From: Clostridiales bacterium
Lineage (GTDB): Bacteria > Bacillota > Clostridia > Lachnospirales > UBA12420
DNA: 64,000 bases
Reading direction: 5' to 3'
Assembly (NCBI GenBank): GCA_003452395.1
Contig: DMOI01000040.1
Span: 33,870 to 97,869 of the forward strand
The position numbers and the translations under genes were made by a program. The notes beneath the pieces were generated by a model. It was given only the letters and a program-made list of their open reading frames with translations. It did no database searches and was not told the DNA's origin. Shown here piece after piece: positions 63,194 to 64,000 of this stretch (its first letter is position 1; each line of letters begins with the position of its first letter).

Positions 63194-63547
63194 TTACTCT
63201 ACTCTTAACCCTTCAACTAGCAGATTTATGTTTTCAACTTCCAAGCCAATAAGGTGTTCTAATTTATACTTTACAGTACTTATAAGACTCTCTCCAATAG
63301 CAGAAATATTAGTACCGTATTCAACTATGATGTGTAATTTTATATTAACCTTATTATCATTTATTTCAACTTCAATCCCCCTTGTAAGATTTTCGAACCC
63401 TAATAACTTTACAAAACCATCCTTCATGTTACGTGAGGCCATTCCTACAACACCATAACAACTCATTGCAATTACTCCTGCAATTTTTGCAATAACTTCT
63501 TTATCAATTATAATTTTACCCGCTTCATTTTCAAATATTGCAAACAT
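63194..63547 (-). CDS. Asp23/Gls24 family protein (YloU)
   Basis: 117 residues, typical Asp23 fold (IIDKEVIAKIAGVIAMSCYGVVGMA ... VNIKLHIIVEYGTNISAIGESLIS). Envelope-associated protein of uncertain role, nearly always beside the DAK2 gene. GGGGGTG upstream of the ATG. Divergent from rpmB, as in Bacillus. Confidence 0.93.
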   Translation of the reverse strand: MFAIFENEAGKIIIDKEVIAKIAGVIAMSCYGVVGMASRNMKDGFVKLLGFENLTRGIEVEINDNKVNIKLHIIVEYGTNISAIGESLISTVKYKLEHLIGLEVENINLLVEGLRVE

Positions 63548-63564
63548 TAATACACCCCCATTTT

Positions 63565-63655
63565 AAAGTACAAAGTTCAAAGTTACAGAAAAACATCTAT
63601 CAGCTCTTTGTTACTATTATTATTTGTCATTTGTACTTTGTTATTTGCATTATAC
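63565..63655. repeat. Imperfect palindrome between the Asp23 gene and rpmB
   Basis: agtacaaagttcaaagttac pairs with the tandem words ctttgttac, tttgtcattt and gtactttgttat. Same style as copies A/B and the TTTCAAC family but different wording. Confidence 0.45.
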
Positions 63656-63710
63656 TATATTTTAGAAAAATTTTCAACTCTTTTTCTTTTTTCTTTTTTT
63701 ATTTTATGTA

Positions 63711-63739
63711 TTGCATTTTTCTATAAAATATGTTACAAT
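63711..63739 (+). promoter_or_regulatory. Sigma-A-type promoter of rpmB
   Basis: TTGCAT, 17 bases, TACAAT, about 50 bases before rpmB. Confidence 0.7.
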
Positions 63740-63788
63740 GTATGACAGTGTCTGATTTTGAAAATAATATTTAAGGAGGTTATCATAA

Positions 63789-63974
63789 ATGGCTAAATGC
63801 TCAGTATGTGAAAAAGGTTCTCATTTCGGAAATAAAGTAAGTCATTCTCATAGAAGATCTAATAAAGAATGGAAAGCTAATGTTAAAAAGGTAAGAGTAA
63901 ACGCAAATGGAACAAACGAGAGTGTTCACGTATGTACTAAATGCTTAAAATCAGGTCTAGTTGACAGAGTTTAA
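63789..63974 (+). CDS. rpmB: 50S ribosomal protein L28
   Basis: 61 residues; zinc-binding (C+) form with MAKCSVCEKG and VCTKCLKSG. RBS AAGGAGG. The following 26 bases to the window end start what may be a terminator (aaaaaaagtagct), cut by the edge. Confidence 0.97.
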   Translation: MAKCSVCEKGSHFGNKVSHSHRRSNKEWKANVKKVRVNANGTNESVHVCTKCLKSGLVDRV

Positions 63975-64000
63975 GATTTTAGAATTCAAAAAAAGTAGCT

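Noticed and set aside
1..64000. CRISPR arrays, rRNA or tRNA genes
   Set aside because: No regular repeat-spacer pattern and no rRNA or cloverleaf-type sequence was noticed; a tRNA could still be missed by eye.

Overview
This is a low-GC (about 30% by eye) chromosomal segment from an anaerobic, motile, endospore-forming member of the Clostridia. Sporulation is shown by SpoIID, a SpoIIQ-like protein and SpoIIIAF/AG/AH. Motility is shown by flgB-flgC-fliE-fliF-fliG-fliH and cheR, and anaerobic life by the class III ribonucleotide reductase NrdD with its radical-SAM activase. The rpmB / Asp23 (YloU) / DAK2 (YloV) block at the right end is typical Firmicutes gene order. I cannot name a genus. No rRNA, tRNA, CRISPR array or prophage was seen.

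Layout. 1-2.5 kb: PLP-enzyme fragment, a small ORF and a lone tyrosine recombinase. 2.7-5.7 kb: secreted stalk-domain protein, then spoIID and a SpoIIQ-like gene. 5.8-9.6 kb: split transketolase and a DUF2157/GDYXXLXY membrane pair. 9.6-17.4 kb: small membrane proteins, HAD phosphatase, glgB, rnhA, cmk, cheR and a beta-CASP nuclease. 17.4-19.1 kb: a decayed stretch with relics of comM/yifB and a YoeB-type toxin-antitoxin pair. 19.2-20.9 kb: spoIIIAF-AG-AH without AA-AE. 21-25.6 kb: cysteine-rich protein, glycosyltransferase-TPR protein, DJ-1 protein and M29-type aminopeptidase. 25.8-28.1 kb: ABC importer. 28.2-34 kb: pyrG, a membrane protein with an inactive-looking NlpC/P60 domain, dprA and topA. 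34.2-40 kb: flagellar basal-body operon ending in an MscS channel gene. 40.1-42.1 kb: ftsQ and ftsZ. 42.2-48.7 kb: an asparaginase remnant carrying a promoter, a T-box leader, then pheS, DAHP synthase, a spermidine-synthase-like membrane protein and pheT. 48.8-54.3 kb: a secreted propeller-like protein, then nrdR-nrdD-unknown-nrdG. 54.4-64 kb: RmlC-like protein, ndk, tandem GGDEF protein, hemW, SH3/NlpC hydrolase, flavodoxin, fakA-like and asp23 genes, and rpmB.

How genes work together. SpoIIQ and SpoIIIAH are the two halves of the mother cell-forespore channel. The T-box probably ties phenylalanyl-tRNA synthetase and the first step of aromatic biosynthesis to tRNA-Phe charging. NrdR probably represses its own operon, which supplies dNTPs, through a site between its -35 and -10. 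PyrG and Ndk also feed nucleotide pools, but from separate units.

The most interesting points are not a single new defence-type system. They are: (i) an unrecognised 198-residue gene between nrdD and its activase; (ii) DAHP synthase and a membrane spermidine-synthase-like gene inside pheST under one T-box; (iii) a spoIIIA operon reduced to its last three genes; (iv) three proteins that have lost the catalytic residues of their families (SpoIIQ-like, NlpC/P60-like, RmlC-like); (v) decayed comM and asparaginase fragments; and (vi) several families of imperfect palindromic repeats, one lying inside the T-box leader. Start codons were often moved downstream of the longest reading frame to fit a clear ribosome binding site. 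Positions of short sites were counted by hand and may be off by a base or two.
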